The notes beneath the pieces were generated by a model. It was not told the origin of the DNA, searched no databases, and worked only from the letters and a program-made list of their open reading frames with translations. A stretch of DNA of 64,000 nucleotides from Streptomyces bicolor (lineage in GTDB: Bacteria; Actinomycetota; Actinomycetes; Streptomycetales; Streptomycetaceae). Where the stretch lies: contig NZ_JOFS01000034.1 of assembly GCF_000719285.1 (NCBI RefSeq), positions 1-64,000 on the forward strand, written 5' to 3'. Below are positions 63,201 through 64,000 of the stretch, in pieces (the stretch's first letter is position 1; each line of letters begins with the position of its first letter). A program made the position numbers and the translations under genes.

Positions 63201-64000
63201 CTAGCTTTCGCAGGGATCGGCCAGAGTTCCTCGGTGCACGCTCTGCGCTTCACATCACCTAATGAGGCGCTCCTAGCCTGCTAGTGAAAGGGAATTCTCC
63301 AGCTTCTGGCGGAAACTGCGTAGGCGTACCCCCCTGGCCGGAACCGCCACCGCCAGGCTATCAATGGCCATAAGGAGCTCTTTCATTTGCCCTAGCGCAG
63401 GATTGGAAGCGATGAAATCGGAGTAGCTCTCCTCTGCTTTTTGCCAGCGCATCATGAGGATAGCAGAAAGGAACATATTCCCCTTCGTGGAGGGGGTGCC
63501 CGCGTCGGATGAAAGGATTCTCATTGCGCGGATAATCTGCTTTTTCCTATCCTTATGCAGTAATGCATGGAGTACGACCGATCTTTCGTAGTGAGCCCAC
63601 CCGCTTCGCGGTTCAAGTTCGACGGCACGGTCAAGGTCCGCGAGAGACTCGTCATACCTTCCGATCAGCCTGTAGACTAGTCCGCGATTGGTGTGAGACC
63701 AGCTGCGATTTGAATCGAGGTCGATTGCGCGATTGAAATCCGCGAGGGCATCGTCATAGCGCCCTATTAGTCGATAGGTAAGCCCTCGGCCGGTTAGATT
63801 ACTTGCTCCTTCAGGCTCGATTGCGACCGCGCGATTATAGTCGGCGAGTGCATCCTCATACCGGCCTGTAGAACGGTAGGTGCTGGCCCGGCTGGAGAGG
63901 GCCCATGCACTGTTGGGGTCGAGTTCGATGGCACGATTATGGTCCGCGAGGGCGTCATCATGCCGCCCGATCGAATCAAGAGCGCTGGCCCGGCTGGTGA

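Overview
The window is chromosomal DNA of an actinomycete, almost certainly a Streptomyces. The GC content is very high, GTG starts are common, third codon positions are almost all G or C, and several families are typical of Streptomyces: a divergent third EF-Tu, a DUF5999 protein, a Clp-N-like protein, Tat-exported lipoproteins and a RepSA/TraB-type integrative element. Positions 1 to about 52,730 look like chromosome. Positions from about 52,730 to the right edge are the left part of an integrated mobile element whose far end lies outside the window.

From left to right, the chromosomal part starts with the 3' part of a KdpD-type sensor kinase. It is followed by an unusual array of 11-bp direct repeats and a SAV_915-like gene. 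Next is a diaminopimelate decarboxylase gene broken by a frameshift. A xylan-use locus follows (4.1-9.1 kb): a decayed GH43 beta-xylosidase, tandem palindromic operators, a sugar-binding lipoprotein, two permeases and a secreted GH10 xylanase. After that come a GCS2-family ligase, a CPBP-type membrane protease, a PhzF-like isomerase, a PadR regulator and a Clp-N-like protein. Three EamA exporters lie at 16.9-22.7 kb; one sits behind a 12-codon leader peptide with attenuator-like hairpins, and one is divergent from a LysR gene. Among them are flavin-binding split-barrel proteins and a MocR-type regulator.

The segment from 24 to 38.8 kb holds an isochorismatase-fold protein lacking its catalytic triad, a Rieske lipoprotein, a HipA-like kinase coupled to a DUF3037 gene and two SDR reductases. 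It also holds a family 5 solute-binding lipoprotein, uracil-DNA glycosylase, a TetR/FAD-monooxygenase pair, a Gfo/Idh/MocA oxidoreductase and apolipoprotein N-acyltransferase. From 39 to 43 kb there is a patch with signs of erosion: a truncated hypothetical gene and an aldo/keto reductase stub beside an AraC gene, followed by an SDR, a DUF4345 protein and a methyltransferase. The segment to 52.4 kb carries undecaprenyl-diphosphatase, an oxidoreductase/PmoA-like pair, HxlR with thiolase, a TVP38-like protein, an AlkD-like repair protein, EF-Tu3 and a spermidine-synthase-like methyltransferase.

At 52.7 kb an MFS transporter gene is cut, leaving only its C-terminal ~93 codons, and a large serine recombinase starts directly beside the cut. 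The element continues with a rolling-circle-type replication initiator (frameshifted near its N-terminus), a 37-aa zinc-ribbon gene, a small membrane protein, an FtsK/TraB-type translocase and an SCO3933-like protein. A KorSA-like GntR repressor, two strongly structured non-coding segments, an ATPase/HTH-TPR regulator pair with a GTTCAC operator array, a phosphotransferase and a lower-GC TPR gene running off the edge complete it. This is the gene set of an actinomycete integrative and conjugative element (AICE), here driven by a serine rather than a tyrosine integrase.
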